Positions 7,954-17,557 of a DNA stretch of 64,000 bases are shown here, in pieces. Position numbers and translations under genes: made by a program. Below the pieces are notes generated by a model that searched no databases, was not told the DNA's origin, and worked only from the letters and a program-made list of their open reading frames with translations. Source of the stretch: Xanthobacter agilis (GTDB lineage Bacteria; Pseudomonadota; Alphaproteobacteria; Rhizobiales; Xanthobacteraceae); NCBI RefSeq assembly GCF_021730435.1, contig NZ_JABWGX010000017.1, positions 49,393-113,392 of the forward strand, written 5' to 3'. Position 1 is the first letter of the stretch; the number at the start of each line of letters is the position of its first letter.

Positions 7954-8244
7954 TCACGCCGCAAAGCCGCAGCGCGGCGTCGACGGTGTCACGCCATGAC
8001 CGCCGAAGTCGGGTGCGCTCGCCCCCTCGCCCCACCACAGCACATTGACGAGGTCCCCCTCGCCCGCGCTCGCCACGCCCTGGTCGCTCAGGAAACACAG
8101 GTCATAGCGCACGCCGTCGCACCAGCCGACGGATCCTTCCTCCATGCCGCCCGGCACCCGCGCCGTGCTCTCATAACTGAGCACGCTCGCCAGCACCGCC
8201 AGCGCATCGGCACGGTCGGAAAATCGCAGATAGATCGTATTCAT
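7954..8244 (-). CDS. Small GTA/phage tail-region protein, unknown
   Basis: A 96-residue protein, MNTIYLRFSDRADALAVLAS..., directly downstream of the DUF2793 fibre gene with 8 bp between, so co-transcribed. It has the look of small proteins found after tail-fibre genes in phages (N-terminal IYLRF, later VRYDLCFL, VLWWGEGA). I do not recognise a family. The ATG at 8244 is preferred to one at 8262 because it lies just after the fibre stop and starts the conserved-looking strand. Confidence 0.6.
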   Translation of the reverse strand: MNTIYLRFSDRADALAVLASVLSYESTARVPGGMEEGSVGWCDGVRYDLCFLSDQGVASAGEGDLVNVLWWGEGASAPDFGGHGVTPSTPRCGFAA

Positions 8245-8252
8245 GTCGCCCC

Positions 8253-10214
8253 TCATGCCCACACGCGGGCCTGTCCCTGGACCGCGCTCGCGCCGCCCTT
8301 GACGGACCAGACCAGGATTTCATCCAGCTCGAAGCGCTCACGCGTGTTCATCCCTACCGGCGTGCCTAAGTACATGGTGTCAATGGTCGTTGTGGGCTGG
8401 GCCGTGTCCGAGACAGGCGTGCTGCCATTGACGGCGATGCGCCGCCCGGCCGTATCCCAGGCCGCGCAGATGCCCGCCTCCGTCATCGTGCCCGCCGTGA
8501 TGCTCCGCCCGGAATTCAGGCTGGAAGAGGCCATGTACATGCGCACCGTACCCGCGCTCTCGACGCGGAGGATGTTGGTCGTTGTGTTGGAGAGGATGCC
8601 CGTCGACGCGGTCGAGGCGGCGTGACTGAGCTTCCCGCGAAGCGCGATCGTGACCGGCCCATTCGTGGACAGCAGCGCCGTGGCCGCGGCGCTCCATGTC
8701 GCCACGTCCGTCGTCCGCGTCACCGCGGCCGTTGTGGTCTCAATATAACTGGTGGCGAAGCTGCCAACCTCCACCTGCACTTTGGTGACCGTCCCCGAGG
8801 GCGTCACCGTCAGCGTCCCGGCAGTTGCGGTGATCGTATAGGTGGATCGGGTGGAGGTGCCGCCCCCCGTGACCGTCCCCGTGGCCGCCCCCGAGAGGGT
8901 GAGCGTCCCCGGACCCCAAAAGCTGACGGTATAGGTCTGCGCGGTGACCGTGATGCCCTGCGCCGCGGTCGGCGCGGCCGAGCCGATGAAGACGTTGGTG
9001 GCCGCGCCCTCGACCACCATCTGCCGCCGGCCACTCGCATAATCGAAGGCGAGGACATTGGCCGGCGCCATGACCACCGCGCCGGCAGCGGACAACACCG
9101 CTTTCGCGCCGCCGCTGCGCGCCACCACCTGGGGCGAGGAGGAATGGGCCCCGTTCAGGGCATAGCGTTCCCGGCAGAAGTCGGCGGCGAGCGCCGGCGG
9201 CACCCCGTCAAGGCCGTACTCCGCCTGCGCCCACCATTCCGTCTCGCGCTCGGGAAAGGCCGATGCGGGGCAGGTCAGCATGTGGATCGACACCCGCACG
9301 CGCCCGCCCGTGAACACCCCACTGGTGGCGCTCAGGCGTACCGGGGTCGCGGCATAGAAGGCGGTCGGGCCGATGACGCCGGAGTTCGACGCGCCGAGGG
9401 CGATGCCGAGGGCCGAGCCGAATTTGCCGCTCTCCCCCGCCACCCCGCAATCAAAGGAGGGGGCGCCCGTGACCTCCGACAGAATGCGGGTGGAGACGCC
9501 GAGCACGATGGCCCGCGCAGGGATCACCATGGCGGTGTCGAGGCTCGCCCCCGAGAGCACGAGATCTTCCTCGATCACCTCGGCCGTGATGGCCGCCCGC
9601 GCCGGTCGCACCGCCAGCGGTGACACAAACGCCCCACCATCGAAGAGGGCAAGGCGCCACGCGTCCCGGATGAAGGCCAGCGCGCCGGTGCGCGGCGCGC
9701 GGAAGGAAAAGGCGCCGTTCTGATAGGTGGCGAGGCTGCCCGCCTGCCCGGCGAAGGCGCCGGTGGCCCCCGCCGGCACGAACCAGACCGCGCCCTCGTC
9801 CGGCGCCGCCGCAGGCGCGGTCGCGGTGACGCTTTCGAGCACCAGCGTGCCCGCCCCCTGCCCGTCGCCGCTCGACAGCGCGACCCAGGCGCCGCCATCG
9901 AACCGGGCGAAGGTTTCGGCGTCGCGGATGTAGGCCAGCGCATCCCGGGGCAGGTCGAGAAAATCGAACGCCTGCGCCTCATAGGCCGCCAGCTTGCCGT
10001 CCTGGCCGGCGAAGGCGCCGGTGGCCCCCGCCGGCACGAACCAGCGCGCGCCCTCGGCGGGCGCGGCCGGCGGCTCGGCCGTGGTCACGCTTTCGAGGGC
10101 GAGCTGCACATGGGCATCGAGGCGCCGCACGGCCTCATTGTGGGTGACATGCTTCTGCGCCTGCGCCGCCGCCAGATATGGCAGGGCCAGGTTCGCCGAT
10201 TGATCGGACGCCAT
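8253..10214 (-). CDS. DUF2793 domain tail-fibre protein of the GTA
   Basis: A 653-residue protein. The N-terminus (ANLALPYLAAAQAQKHVTHNEA) is the DUF2793 start found in alphaproteobacterial phage and GTA fibre genes. The segment ALESVTTA..ARWFVPAGATGAFAGQ..LAAYE is repeated as LESVTATA..AVWFVPAGATGAFAGQ..LATYQ, so the domain is duplicated (about residues 40-125 and 125-210). The C-terminal part is Thr/Ala/Gly-rich and ends in a region like a concanavalin/LamG sandwich (NSGRSITAGTMTEAGICAAWD..). It probably forms the host-contacting fibre. It corresponds in place to the gene after g15 in RcGTA. The start at 10214 follows GAAGTTT weakly; 10247 is an alternative. Confidence 0.8.
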   Translation of the reverse strand: MASDQSANLALPYLAAAQAQKHVTHNEAVRRLDAHVQLALESVTTAEPPAAPAEGARWFVPAGATGAFAGQDGKLAAYEAQAFDFLDLPRDALAYIRDAETFARFDGGAWVALSSGDGQGAGTLVLESVTATAPAAAPDEGAVWFVPAGATGAFAGQAGSLATYQNGAFSFRAPRTGALAFIRDAWRLALFDGGAFVSPLAVRPARAAITAEVIEEDLVLSGASLDTAMVIPARAIVLGVSTRILSEVTGAPSFDCGVAGESGKFGSALGIALGASNSGVIGPTAFYAATPVRLSATSGVFTGGRVRVSIHMLTCPASAFPERETEWWAQAEYGLDGVPPALAADFCRERYALNGAHSSSPQVVARSGGAKAVLSAAGAVVMAPANVLAFDYASGRRQMVVEGAATNVFIGSAAPTAAQGITVTAQTYTVSFWGPGTLTLSGAATGTVTGGGTSTRSTYTITATAGTLTVTPSGTVTKVQVEVGSFATSYIETTTAAVTRTTDVATWSAAATALLSTNGPVTIALRGKLSHAASTASTGILSNTTTNILRVESAGTVRMYMASSSLNSGRSITAGTMTEAGICAAWDTAGRRIAVNGSTPVSDTAQPTTTIDTMYLGTPVGMNTRERFELDEILVWSVKGGASAVQGQARVWA

Positions 10215-10310
10215 GAAACTTCCCCATGTGAGGCGCCCCGCGGCCATCGGCCTTTCGGGGTCGTCGAATGCGTGGAGTGATCGAAAGACGGATGCGCCCT
10301 TCCCCCGGCC

Positions 10311-13300
10311 TCAGAGGGCGAGCGTGGCCTGAGCGGGCGCGCCCGCCCCCACGGTGGCGGAGAGCTGCCGCACCCGCACCGTGAGGCTTGCCTGCGCCGC
10401 GCCGAAATCGGCCAGCTCGGCGGCGGCGGAATAGGTCACCTGCGGGCTTGTGACCTCGAACGCGCGCACCACGGTGCCACCGGACAGGATCTCGACCCGG
10501 TAGGCTTCGCTCGCCTCGTTCAGGGGCACCTCCACCACGTCCCAACTGTCGCCGTCGAGCCGCGTGCGGCGGATGAAGCCGATGACGATGCCGGCCGCCG
10601 TCCGCCGCGCGGTCAGGTGCACCGGCGACAACGGCTGGAGGGCGGTGCCTGCGACGGTGGCGGTGACCTCGGTCACGTCGTCGCCGCCGTAGTCGCCGCT
10701 GGCCGGACCGACCCGGTAGATGCTGGTGCGTCCGCGCGCCGAGAGGCCGCTCGCCACCGGCGCCAGCGTGCCGTCGAGCCGCAGCACCTGCGTGCCCTCG
10801 GGCCAGGCGTCGGCGCCGGCGGCCTCGGTGCCGGCCCGTCCGCGCAGCAGGCCGGACAGGCGATAGGTGCCGGTGTCCACCAGTTCCGCATCGGTGTACT
10901 GGATCAGCTCGGGGGTCCGTCCGTCGGCGAACAGCGCCAGCACGTTGGCGCCGTCCAGCACCTGCATTTGGCTGGCCGACACCCATTGCGCGCTGCCCGC
11001 CTGCACCAGCAGCGTGTTGGCGCGGTCGAACCGCCACACCGGCCCCGGCGGCAGCGCCGACAACAGGGTGCCGAGGGCGGCCGGCGCGCTCACCGCCGCC
11101 AGGGCGTCGAAGCTCTCGCCATCGGTGGAGCGCCACACCGCCAGCGTCCCCGGCCAGGGCAAGGCGGCGGCGGCGAGATATTGCAGCGGCAGGGGATCGG
11201 CGGATTCGGTGGTGGGCAGGTCGAGCACCACCACCGCCGGCGGCCCCGACACCGTGGGCACCGCCACGCTGCCGGCGGGCAGCACGTCGAGCGCCGTATC
11301 GAACACCTCCGGCTCGATGGAACGGGCGGTGACGACGCGCGCGTCCGCCTCCTCCACGCGGGTGATCTCCAAGAGCCGCGCCCGCCCGTCGAGGGTGAGG
11401 CGCACCACATCGCCCGGCATCAGCGCCGCGCGCGACGGGGGCAGACCGAAGCTTGCCGTCTCCCGCGCCGCCCACAGGTCCTGCAGCCAGACGTCGGCGG
11501 CCCGCACCATCACGTTCGGCGCGGCCACCAGGGCAAGATCCACCTCCGTCACATGGCGGCTGCGGCCGGTCAGGCGGCGGGACGACACGGTGGCCTTGCG
11601 GTAATCATGCAGGGGATCGATGAAGCCCACGGTGATTTCGAGCGGCAGCTCGCTCTCCTGCGCCCGCGTAAAGGTGACGAGCGCCCCCGCATCATCGGGC
11701 TGCACCAGGTCTTCGGCCCCAAGCTCCGTCACCGCGCCGTCGCCGCGCGGGTGGAACACGATTTGGTCCCCCGCTTCCACCGCCTCGAAGGCGAAGGCGC
11801 GGGCGAGCGGCTCCAGGGCGGTGCGGGCGGACATGGGATCGGCCACCATATAGCCCTCCACCACGCCGGAGAGGCGGCGCGTGTCCACGCTCACGCCGAA
11901 ATCCGCGCACAGGGTCTCCACCAAAGCGTCGAGGGGGGCGGAACCGAGCCGGCCGGTGAGCCAATGGCCGCAATTCCAATTGTCGCCGTCGCCCCACACG
12001 TCCGTCAGCAACGGAAATTGCGGATAGGGCCGCGCGTCCCAGGTCCACAGGAACACGCAGCCCGCCTCCACCATGCGCCCGCCATAGAGGGGGGCGGCCG
12101 GATTGTCGGCAAGGCTTGCCCCCGCCGCCGGCTCGAAGGTGCCGAGGATGGCTTCCAGGGTGCGCCGCTGCACCGTGTCGTCGCGGGTGCCGGAGGAATA
12201 GGGCGGCAGGGCGTTTTCCGAGGATTTGGCGTCGGGAAAGGCGCTTGGCCGGTTCGGCCCCTTGTCCACGGCGGCGCAGCCGGCCTCCATGAGGCGGATC
12301 GGCTTGCCCCCCGGCACGTAGGCGGTGGGCGTCGCCGCGCGCACGCCCGCACGGCGCTCGTGATGGGCATTGGCCCACCAGGACCACAGGTCCTTTTGCC
12401 GATACACCCACGGCTCGCCATAAGCGCCATCGGTGATGGGCGTGCGGTCCTGGGCGTCGCGGGCATTATCGTCCGCGTAATACCAGTCGAACGCCTCGCC
12501 GGAGCGCAGGCCCGCCTTGAGATAATCCGGATCGGTGATGCTGGAGGCCAGCGCCGCGTCGCGGTGGGTGGTGCCGTCGCGCCAGTCGGTGAAGGGCGGG
12601 TAGTAATCGATGCCCACGAAATCCACCGCCGACGATGCCCATAGCACGTCGAGGGGAAACCGCACGTCGCCATCGTCGAACACCTGGGCGCCGTATTCGG
12701 CCCAGTTGGCGCCGTAGGACACGCGCGTGTCGGCGCCCACCACCGCCTTCACGTCGGCGGCGAGGGCGGCATAGGCGGCGGCGGCGGGAAAGCCGCCGGT
12801 GTGATCGCGCAGGCGGGTCAGCGCCTCCATCTCCGAGCCGATGAGAATGGCTTCCACCCCGCCCGCCGCCACCGCGAGATGGGCGTAATGCAGCGCCATG
12901 CGCCTGAGGCTCCATTCGGAGGGGCCGTCATAGACCACAAGGGTGCCGGCCCGCAGGAAGTCGCCCGCCTCGGCCGCGCCGAACAGGGCCGCCACCTGCT
13001 CCGCGCACGCCGCCGTGCCCTCCGCCGTGCCGGGAAGGCCCGGCGCCGGATCGCACACGATGCGCCCGCGCCAGGGGTGAGGGGGCTGGGGCACGGCGCC
13101 GGTCCAGGGGTTCTCAAGCGTGTTGTCGGCCGGAATATCCATCATCACGAATGGGTTGAGCGTAACCTTGATGCCCGCCTCGTTCATCTTGCGGATCGCC
13201 CGCACCACGGTGATGTCGGCCGGGGTGCCGCCATAGGCCGCGCGGCCGTCATATGGGGACACGGTCTGCGCCAGCAGGCGGGTGAGCCCGCCCACCGACC

Positions 13301-14222
13301 ATTCATTGGGAAAGGTCGATTTGCCGTGGCGCTCGCATTTGGGGCGGATGCGGCATTGCCCGGCCCGCAGATCATCGCCGAACCAGGACACCACCAGCGA
13401 CACCCGCTCCAGGTTCGGACAGGCCGCCAGCAACTGGTCGAGGGCGCTCTCGAAATCGCTGCCGGCGGTGGAGACGTGGCGCGCTTCCGCCCCATAGCTG
13501 CCGCTGCCGTAGACCCGGACGGTGTTCACCGTGTCGTAGCCGAACTCGGTGGCGCCGGGGATCAGGGTCACCGCCCGCACCTGCCGTTCCAGGGCGCCGA
13601 TCCCGCGCTCCACCTCCGCCGTGAGCTGCGGCAGGCGGTTGCCGTAGTCGGTGAGCTCCAGATTCTCGAACACGAGATAGGCGATGCCGCGATAGGCCGG
13701 GGTGCCGGCATCGCCCTGCTTGGCGGCGATCCAGGAATCGGCCGCCTGGGCCTCGCCACCGAGATGCATGCGGATGGACAGGCCGCCCACGTCCAGAAGC
13801 TTGCCGTCGGCCCAGATGCGGCCGATGCGGGAAATGGGACCTTCGCACAGGGCCACGGCGAAATTGGCGTAATAGGTGTAGCTGATGGTGCTGGATTTGG
13901 CCGAGAGGCTGCCGCCCTTACCCCCCGCCGACTGGCTCTGGGTGGTCTTCACCTCGGTGAGCGCGGTCGCCCAGATCACCTGTCCCGCCAGGCGCGCGCG
14001 GCCATAAAGGCGGGGGATGGAGGCGCCGGGTGTGGAGGCCGTCACCTCGAGGTCGGACAGGCGCGGGCCTTCGCTGGTGCTGGTGCGGTTGCCGCCGACC
14101 AGGGACTGATCGAGCACCGCGCCGCCGAGGGCGCCGAGCGCCCGGCCGGCCACCGCCCCGAGAGGCCCGAACAGGGCGCCGCCGACAAGCCCGCCGGCCG
14201 CGCCGAGAAGCAGGGTCGCCAT
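10311..14222 (-). CDS. GTA baseplate megatron / host specificity protein (g15)
   Basis: At 1303 residues this is the largest product, matching the RcGTA g15 baseplate protein. The N-terminus MATLLLGAAGGLVGGALFG is characteristic. Central residues about 200-700 form the GTA TIM-barrel domain (LERVSLVVSWFGDDLRAGQCRIRP, FVGIDYYPPFTDWRDG, PIRLMEAGCAAVDKGPNRP). It is followed by phage_tail_3-like and fibronectin-like C-terminal sections. It caps the tail tip and contacts the recipient surface. The start 14222 is used; a longer frame to 14303 lacks the conserved start and would run into g14. Confidence 0.92.
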   Translation of the reverse strand: MATLLLGAAGGLVGGALFGPLGAVAGRALGALGGAVLDQSLVGGNRTSTSEGPRLSDLEVTASTPGASIPRLYGRARLAGQVIWATALTEVKTTQSQSAGGKGGSLSAKSSTISYTYYANFAVALCEGPISRIGRIWADGKLLDVGGLSIRMHLGGEAQAADSWIAAKQGDAGTPAYRGIAYLVFENLELTDYGNRLPQLTAEVERGIGALERQVRAVTLIPGATEFGYDTVNTVRVYGSGSYGAEARHVSTAGSDFESALDQLLAACPNLERVSLVVSWFGDDLRAGQCRIRPKCERHGKSTFPNEWSVGGLTRLLAQTVSPYDGRAAYGGTPADITVVRAIRKMNEAGIKVTLNPFVMMDIPADNTLENPWTGAVPQPPHPWRGRIVCDPAPGLPGTAEGTAACAEQVAALFGAAEAGDFLRAGTLVVYDGPSEWSLRRMALHYAHLAVAAGGVEAILIGSEMEALTRLRDHTGGFPAAAAYAALAADVKAVVGADTRVSYGANWAEYGAQVFDDGDVRFPLDVLWASSAVDFVGIDYYPPFTDWRDGTTHRDAALASSITDPDYLKAGLRSGEAFDWYYADDNARDAQDRTPITDGAYGEPWVYRQKDLWSWWANAHHERRAGVRAATPTAYVPGGKPIRLMEAGCAAVDKGPNRPSAFPDAKSSENALPPYSSGTRDDTVQRRTLEAILGTFEPAAGASLADNPAAPLYGGRMVEAGCVFLWTWDARPYPQFPLLTDVWGDGDNWNCGHWLTGRLGSAPLDALVETLCADFGVSVDTRRLSGVVEGYMVADPMSARTALEPLARAFAFEAVEAGDQIVFHPRGDGAVTELGAEDLVQPDDAGALVTFTRAQESELPLEITVGFIDPLHDYRKATVSSRRLTGRSRHVTEVDLALVAAPNVMVRAADVWLQDLWAARETASFGLPPSRAALMPGDVVRLTLDGRARLLEITRVEEADARVVTARSIEPEVFDTALDVLPAGSVAVPTVSGPPAVVVLDLPTTESADPLPLQYLAAAALPWPGTLAVWRSTDGESFDALAAVSAPAALGTLLSALPPGPVWRFDRANTLLVQAGSAQWVSASQMQVLDGANVLALFADGRTPELIQYTDAELVDTGTYRLSGLLRGRAGTEAAGADAWPEGTQVLRLDGTLAPVASGLSARGRTSIYRVGPASGDYGGDDVTEVTATVAGTALQPLSPVHLTARRTAAGIVIGFIRRTRLDGDSWDVVEVPLNEASEAYRVEILSGGTVVRAFEVTSPQVTYSAAAELADFGAAQASLTVRVRQLSATVGAGAPAQATLAL

Positions 14223-14248
14223 AAGAAGTCCTCGCGATGGGAAGGGGA

Positions 14249-14692
14249 TCAGGGCGCGCCGACGCCGGGAAAGCGATAGGCATAGGCGAGCCGTCGGCGC
14301 CACCAGGGGGTCAGCACCGTTTCGCAGACGCTGACGCCGTCATAGGCGTGAATCATCCCAGACGGGCCGCTCAGAATGGCCGCGTGCTTGGCCGGCAGAT
14401 GGGCGCGGAAACGAAACAGCACCACGTCGCCCGGCCCCGCCATGGCGGGATCGATGGGGTCGAGATGGCGACGGGCGGTGTCGGCGAGGGTCTCGCGGCG
14501 GGCCGCCTCGGCCCAGTCGGGCGCGTAGGGCGGCAGCGGCTCGGGCTCCGGCCCGATGCAGCCGCGCCAGACCCCCCGCACCAGCCCCAAACAGTCGGCC
14601 CCCACCCCTTTAAGCGAGGCGCGGTGGCGATAGGGCGTGCCGATCCAGGTGCGGGCCTCGGCCACCAAGGCGGCGCGGGTGAGCGCCGTCAT
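14249..14692 (-). CDS. GTA NlpC/P60-type tail peptidase (g14)
   Basis: A 147-residue NlpC/P60 cysteine peptidase. The catalytic Cys is in GADCLGLVRGVW and the His in KHAAILSG; a polar third residue follows near MIHAYDG. In GTA particles this protein opens the recipient peptidoglycan during DNA entry. Its start overlaps the g13 stop by 4 nt (14689-14692). Placement and length match RcGTA g14. Confidence 0.9.
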   Translation of the reverse strand: MTALTRAALVAEARTWIGTPYRHRASLKGVGADCLGLVRGVWRGCIGPEPEPLPPYAPDWAEAARRETLADTARRHLDPIDPAMAGPGDVVLFRFRAHLPAKHAAILSGPSGMIHAYDGVSVCETVLTPWWRRRLAYAYRFPGVGAP

Positions 14693-15579
14693 GCGAGCAG
14701 GCTCCCGTCATAGCCGCCCTCGCCCGGCACCGCGACCGAGATCACGAAATCATTGCCGGGCATGTGCGGAAAGCCGCGGAAATTGGCGGCGTTGGCGAAC
14801 CGGTCGCGGCAGGTGGCGAACAGCTTGTCGCAGCCCGCCGTCACCGCCACCGTGTCCCCCACCGCCACGGTGAACGGCGGGCGCTGCCACAGGCGCAGCC
14901 GGGCGGTGGCGCCGTCCTTGGTGTGGCTCTTGATCTCGGTGGCAAAGCCCAGGTTGGCGCCGCTCGTGAAGGTGAGCCGCCCGCGCGCCAAGGCCTCGGC
15001 GGCAAAGGCGGAAAGACCATCGACGGAGAACCGCAGCGCGCCTTCCACCGCGCGCACCGCGCCACTGCCGGAAAAGGCGGGCGCGGCAAGGTCGAGGCCG
15101 CATCGCCCGTCGCCCAGATCGGCGTCGCAGCGGGTGCCGTAGATGCGGCCGCGGGTCTGGTTCAGACTGTCGGTCAAGGCGCGGATTTCCGCGGTGAAGC
15201 GGCTGTCCTCGCGCTTGACCTCGCCGATGGTGCCCTGGCGCAGCAGAAGCCGCATCTGGGGATCGGCCCAGTTGACGAGATACAGCGCGACGACGGCGCC
15301 ATCGTAGAGGCCGGCGGCCAGATCATCCTCGGTGAGCGCGTCGGCGGACAGGGCGCCGGACAGCTCGGTTCCGGTCACGGCCAGCCCCTCGGCGGCGGCG
15401 CTCTCTGAGGCCGAGATGCCGGAGGCGGCCTTCAACGTGAGGCCGTCGAGCACCAGGTCCCAGTCGTGGTCGGTGAAGCCCAGCACGAGGCCGTCGCGGC
15501 GGGTGAGCCGCCAGCCGTAACACAAAGTGGTGGCGCCGCTTGCCAGATGCGTGGCGAGCGCTGCGGAAAGGGTGCGCAT
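14689..15579 (-). CDS. GTA baseplate hub protein, DUF2163 (g13)
   Basis: A 296-residue DUF2163/phage_BR0599 protein. Landmarks: MRTLSAALATHLASGATTLCYGW, FTDHDWDL, then cysteine-bearing RIYGTRCDADLGDGRCGLD and CDKLFATCRDRFANAANFRGFPHMPGND. The paired cysteines resemble the iron-sulfur cluster site described in the RcGTA hub. The start at 15579 begins the conserved MRTL; 15627 is an upstream in-frame alternative. It precedes g14 by translational overlap. Confidence 0.9.
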   Translation of the reverse strand: MRTLSAALATHLASGATTLCYGWRLTRRDGLVLGFTDHDWDLVLDGLTLKAASGISASESAAAEGLAVTGTELSGALSADALTEDDLAAGLYDGAVVALYLVNWADPQMRLLLRQGTIGEVKREDSRFTAEIRALTDSLNQTRGRIYGTRCDADLGDGRCGLDLAAPAFSGSGAVRAVEGALRFSVDGLSAFAAEALARGRLTFTSGANLGFATEIKSHTKDGATARLRLWQRPPFTVAVGDTVAVTAGCDKLFATCRDRFANAANFRGFPHMPGNDFVISVAVPGEGGYDGSLLA

Positions 15580-15652
15580 GAGGGATCCCCGGTGCGTTTG
15601 AAGGCGTGGAACAGACATCCACAACACATTGATATTTTTTATTTTTCTGCCT

Positions 15653-16294
15653 CTAGATCCGGATCTCGATGACCGGAACGCGGGGGATCTCCCCGGCGGC
15701 GAAGGCGGACAGATTAACCTCGAGGAAATCAGTGTCGAAGCGCACCGGCACGTCGAACAGGAACCCCGCCGTCACCACCGCGCCGGCGGCGGGCACATGG
15801 GTGTCGAGGAAGACGATGCGCCCGCCCGCCGTATCCGTGGAAAAGGCCGTGCCCTCCCCCTGTTCGGTCCCGTCCACGGCCACCCGCACGGTGCCTGAAA
15901 CGGGCTTGGCGATGGGTCGCACATAGGGGGCGTGGAACGCTCCGTAGGTCTTCGTCAGGGCGAAGGCGGCGGTGGCGCCGTCGCCGGTGGCGATGATCTG
16001 GTCGAGCGGGCTCGGCACGAGGCCCGGCGGGGCGGAGGAATGATCGAGCCGATCCCGCCAGCGGAAGCCGTAGAGGCGCCCGCGCCGCTCCTCGAAAAAG
16101 GCCACCACCTGGGACAAGGCGGCGAGGGTTTTCACCCCGTAGCCGGCATCCCAGCGGCGCCGCGAATCAGCGAGGCGCGTGTTGCGTTCCTCGCGTCCGG
16201 TGGCGGTGGTGACGACCTGCGTGACCCGTTCCGGGCCACCCGAGGCGCCGAGAGCCACGTCGATTGGAAACAGAATGTCATGGAAGGCGGCCAT
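15653..16294 (-). CDS. GTA distal tail protein, DUF2460/TIGR02217 (g12)
   Basis: A 213-residue DUF2460 protein with the signatures MAAFHDILFPIDVALGASGG, ERNTRLADSRRRWDAGYG and FFEERRGRLYGFRWRDRLDH. It forms the distal tail ring. It is the last gene before the plus-strand insert holding the histone-like gene; its usual upstream neighbour g11 lies 1.66 kb away at 17954-18967. Downstream, 73 bp separate it from g13, with an AT-rich stretch around 15630. Confidence 0.92.
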   Translation of the reverse strand: MAAFHDILFPIDVALGASGGPERVTQVVTTATGREERNTRLADSRRRWDAGYGVKTLAALSQVVAFFEERRGRLYGFRWRDRLDHSSAPPGLVPSPLDQIIATGDGATAAFALTKTYGAFHAPYVRPIAKPVSGTVRVAVDGTEQGEGTAFSTDTAGGRIVFLDTHVPAAGAVVTAGFLFDVPVRFDTDFLEVNLSAFAAGEIPRVPVIEIRI

Positions 16295-16401
16295 TTGATC
16301 CCCTCATCCCCAATTCTTCAGCCCCGGCAATAGAAACGACCTTGACATAGTTGAACGCGGCGCCTTGACTTTCATCGCCTCGATGAGGATGGAGCAGATG
16401 C

Positions 16402-17202
16402 ATGGCGACGAAGCCCGCAAAAAAGCCTGCGGCTGCTGCGGAAAAGCCGGCCGCTAAAAAGGCGGCTCCGGTAAAGGCAGCACCCGCCGCGAAGACCCCG
16501 GCGACCAAGGCCGCGAAGGCCCCCACGCCCGAGGTCGAGCCCGCAGCGATCGCGACCCCCGAAGCAAAGCCGGCGGTTGCCAAAACAGTGAAAACCGCAG
16601 CGAAGGCCCCGGCCGAACCCAAGGCCGAACCGAAGCCCGCCGCGTCAAAGACAGCCCCCGCGAAGGCCGCCGCATCGAAGGCGGCCACACCGAAGGCCGC
16701 GACCGCGAAGAGCGCGCCCGCGAAGCCGGCCAAGGCGGTCGCCGCCCCGGTCGCGGAACCGGCCCCCGCCGCCCCCGAAAAGGCGAAGAAGGCCCCCGCC
16801 GCCGCGAAATCCGCGCCTGCGAAAGCGAAGGCGGCCCCCAAGGTTGAGGCGCCTCCGGCCCCAGTCGTCGCGCCCCCAAAGGCCAAGGCGCCGACCGCCA
16901 AAGCGGCAGCACCCAAGGACGCCGCGCCTAAGGACGCCTTACCTAAAACAGCCGCCGCCAAAACAGGCGCCTCCAAGGCTCCTGTAGCGAAGGCTCCTGT
17001 AGCGAAGGCAACCGCGGCGAAGGCTCCGGTCGCCAAAGCCGAAGCGGTGAAGGCCGCCCCTGCTCCGAAGAAGGCCGCGGCGAAGACTCCCGCCGCCGAG
17101 AAGGCGCCGCCGGCCGAGGTGAAAGCCGAGCCGGCACCGACGACGTCGGCCAAGAAGGCGCCCGCTAAAGCCAAGGCGAAGGCCGCACCGGCCAAGGCCT
17201 GA
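16402..17202 (+). CDS. Lys/Ala/Pro-rich histone H1-like protein
   Basis: The 266-residue product is almost wholly Lys, Ala, Pro and Val, in short repeats such as AAKAPVAKAPVAKA. It has no globular domain, no signal peptide and no membrane segment. It resembles the basic tails of histone H1, Bordetella BpH1 or AlgP-type proteins, which bind DNA and tune nucleoid packing. A ribosome site GGATGGAG stands 8 nt before the ATG. The gene lies on the opposite strand inside the GTA cluster, between distal tail (g12) and tape measure (g11). A 305-codon open frame on the other strand is its mirror, caused by the codon bias. A DNA-binding role is inferred from composition alone. Confidence 0.75.
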   Translation: MATKPAKKPAAAAEKPAAKKAAPVKAAPAAKTPATKAAKAPTPEVEPAAIATPEAKPAVAKTVKTAAKAPAEPKAEPKPAASKTAPAKAAASKAATPKAATAKSAPAKPAKAVAAPVAEPAPAAPEKAKKAPAAAKSAPAKAKAAPKVEAPPAPVVAPPKAKAPTAKAAAPKDAAPKDALPKTAAAKTGASKAPVAKAPVAKATAAKAPVAKAEAVKAAPAPKKAAAKTPAAEKAPPAEVKAEPAPTTSAKKAPAKAKAKAAPAKA

Positions 17203-17557
17203 GGCGGACACCCACCCGACGACGGGAACGCCGGCGGGTGAACAAAGGCCGCGACATAGGCCCCCTCGGGATCACATTCCGAGAGGGAGGATATGAGTTC
17301 GCTTCATCGTCCATCGGACACCGGCCCGTGCGGCCGCCGTGTGGGTGCGCGGGAGCGAAGATGGTTCCGTGCCTTGCGCCACCTTGCGCAAAGGCGGCAT
17401 TGGTGGGCGTGCGAGCCTGTGCGATAATTAAATACGGTGTGGGCCAGGATCAGGGTGCCCGCCTGTCGATGTCGCTATCGGCTGCCCGGTGGCGGCAGCC
17501 CTCTCGAGGTTGTCGCCCATGCTGCCGGCTCTCAAGCTCAGGCGTCCCATCCCCGTC
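17203..17557. other. Gene-free stretch before porin-leader-like gene
   Basis: This 355-bp gap has no convincing frame. It contains an AT-rich patch near 17424-17440 (GATAATTAAATACGG), a possible promoter for the next gene. A short CACCCG/CGGGTG inverted repeat after the histone-like gene has no T-run. Confidence 0.4.

Noticed and set aside
10135..12644. Long Arg/Gly/His-rich frames on both strands over the megatron gene
   Set aside because: They are shadow frames of GC-rich coding DNA with no motif.
16278..17195. 305-codon open frame on the minus strand rich in Ala and Phe
   Set aside because: It mirrors the Lys/Ala/Pro gene; AAG and GCC codons read backwards give CTT/GGC. The plus strand has a ribosome site and a known protein type.
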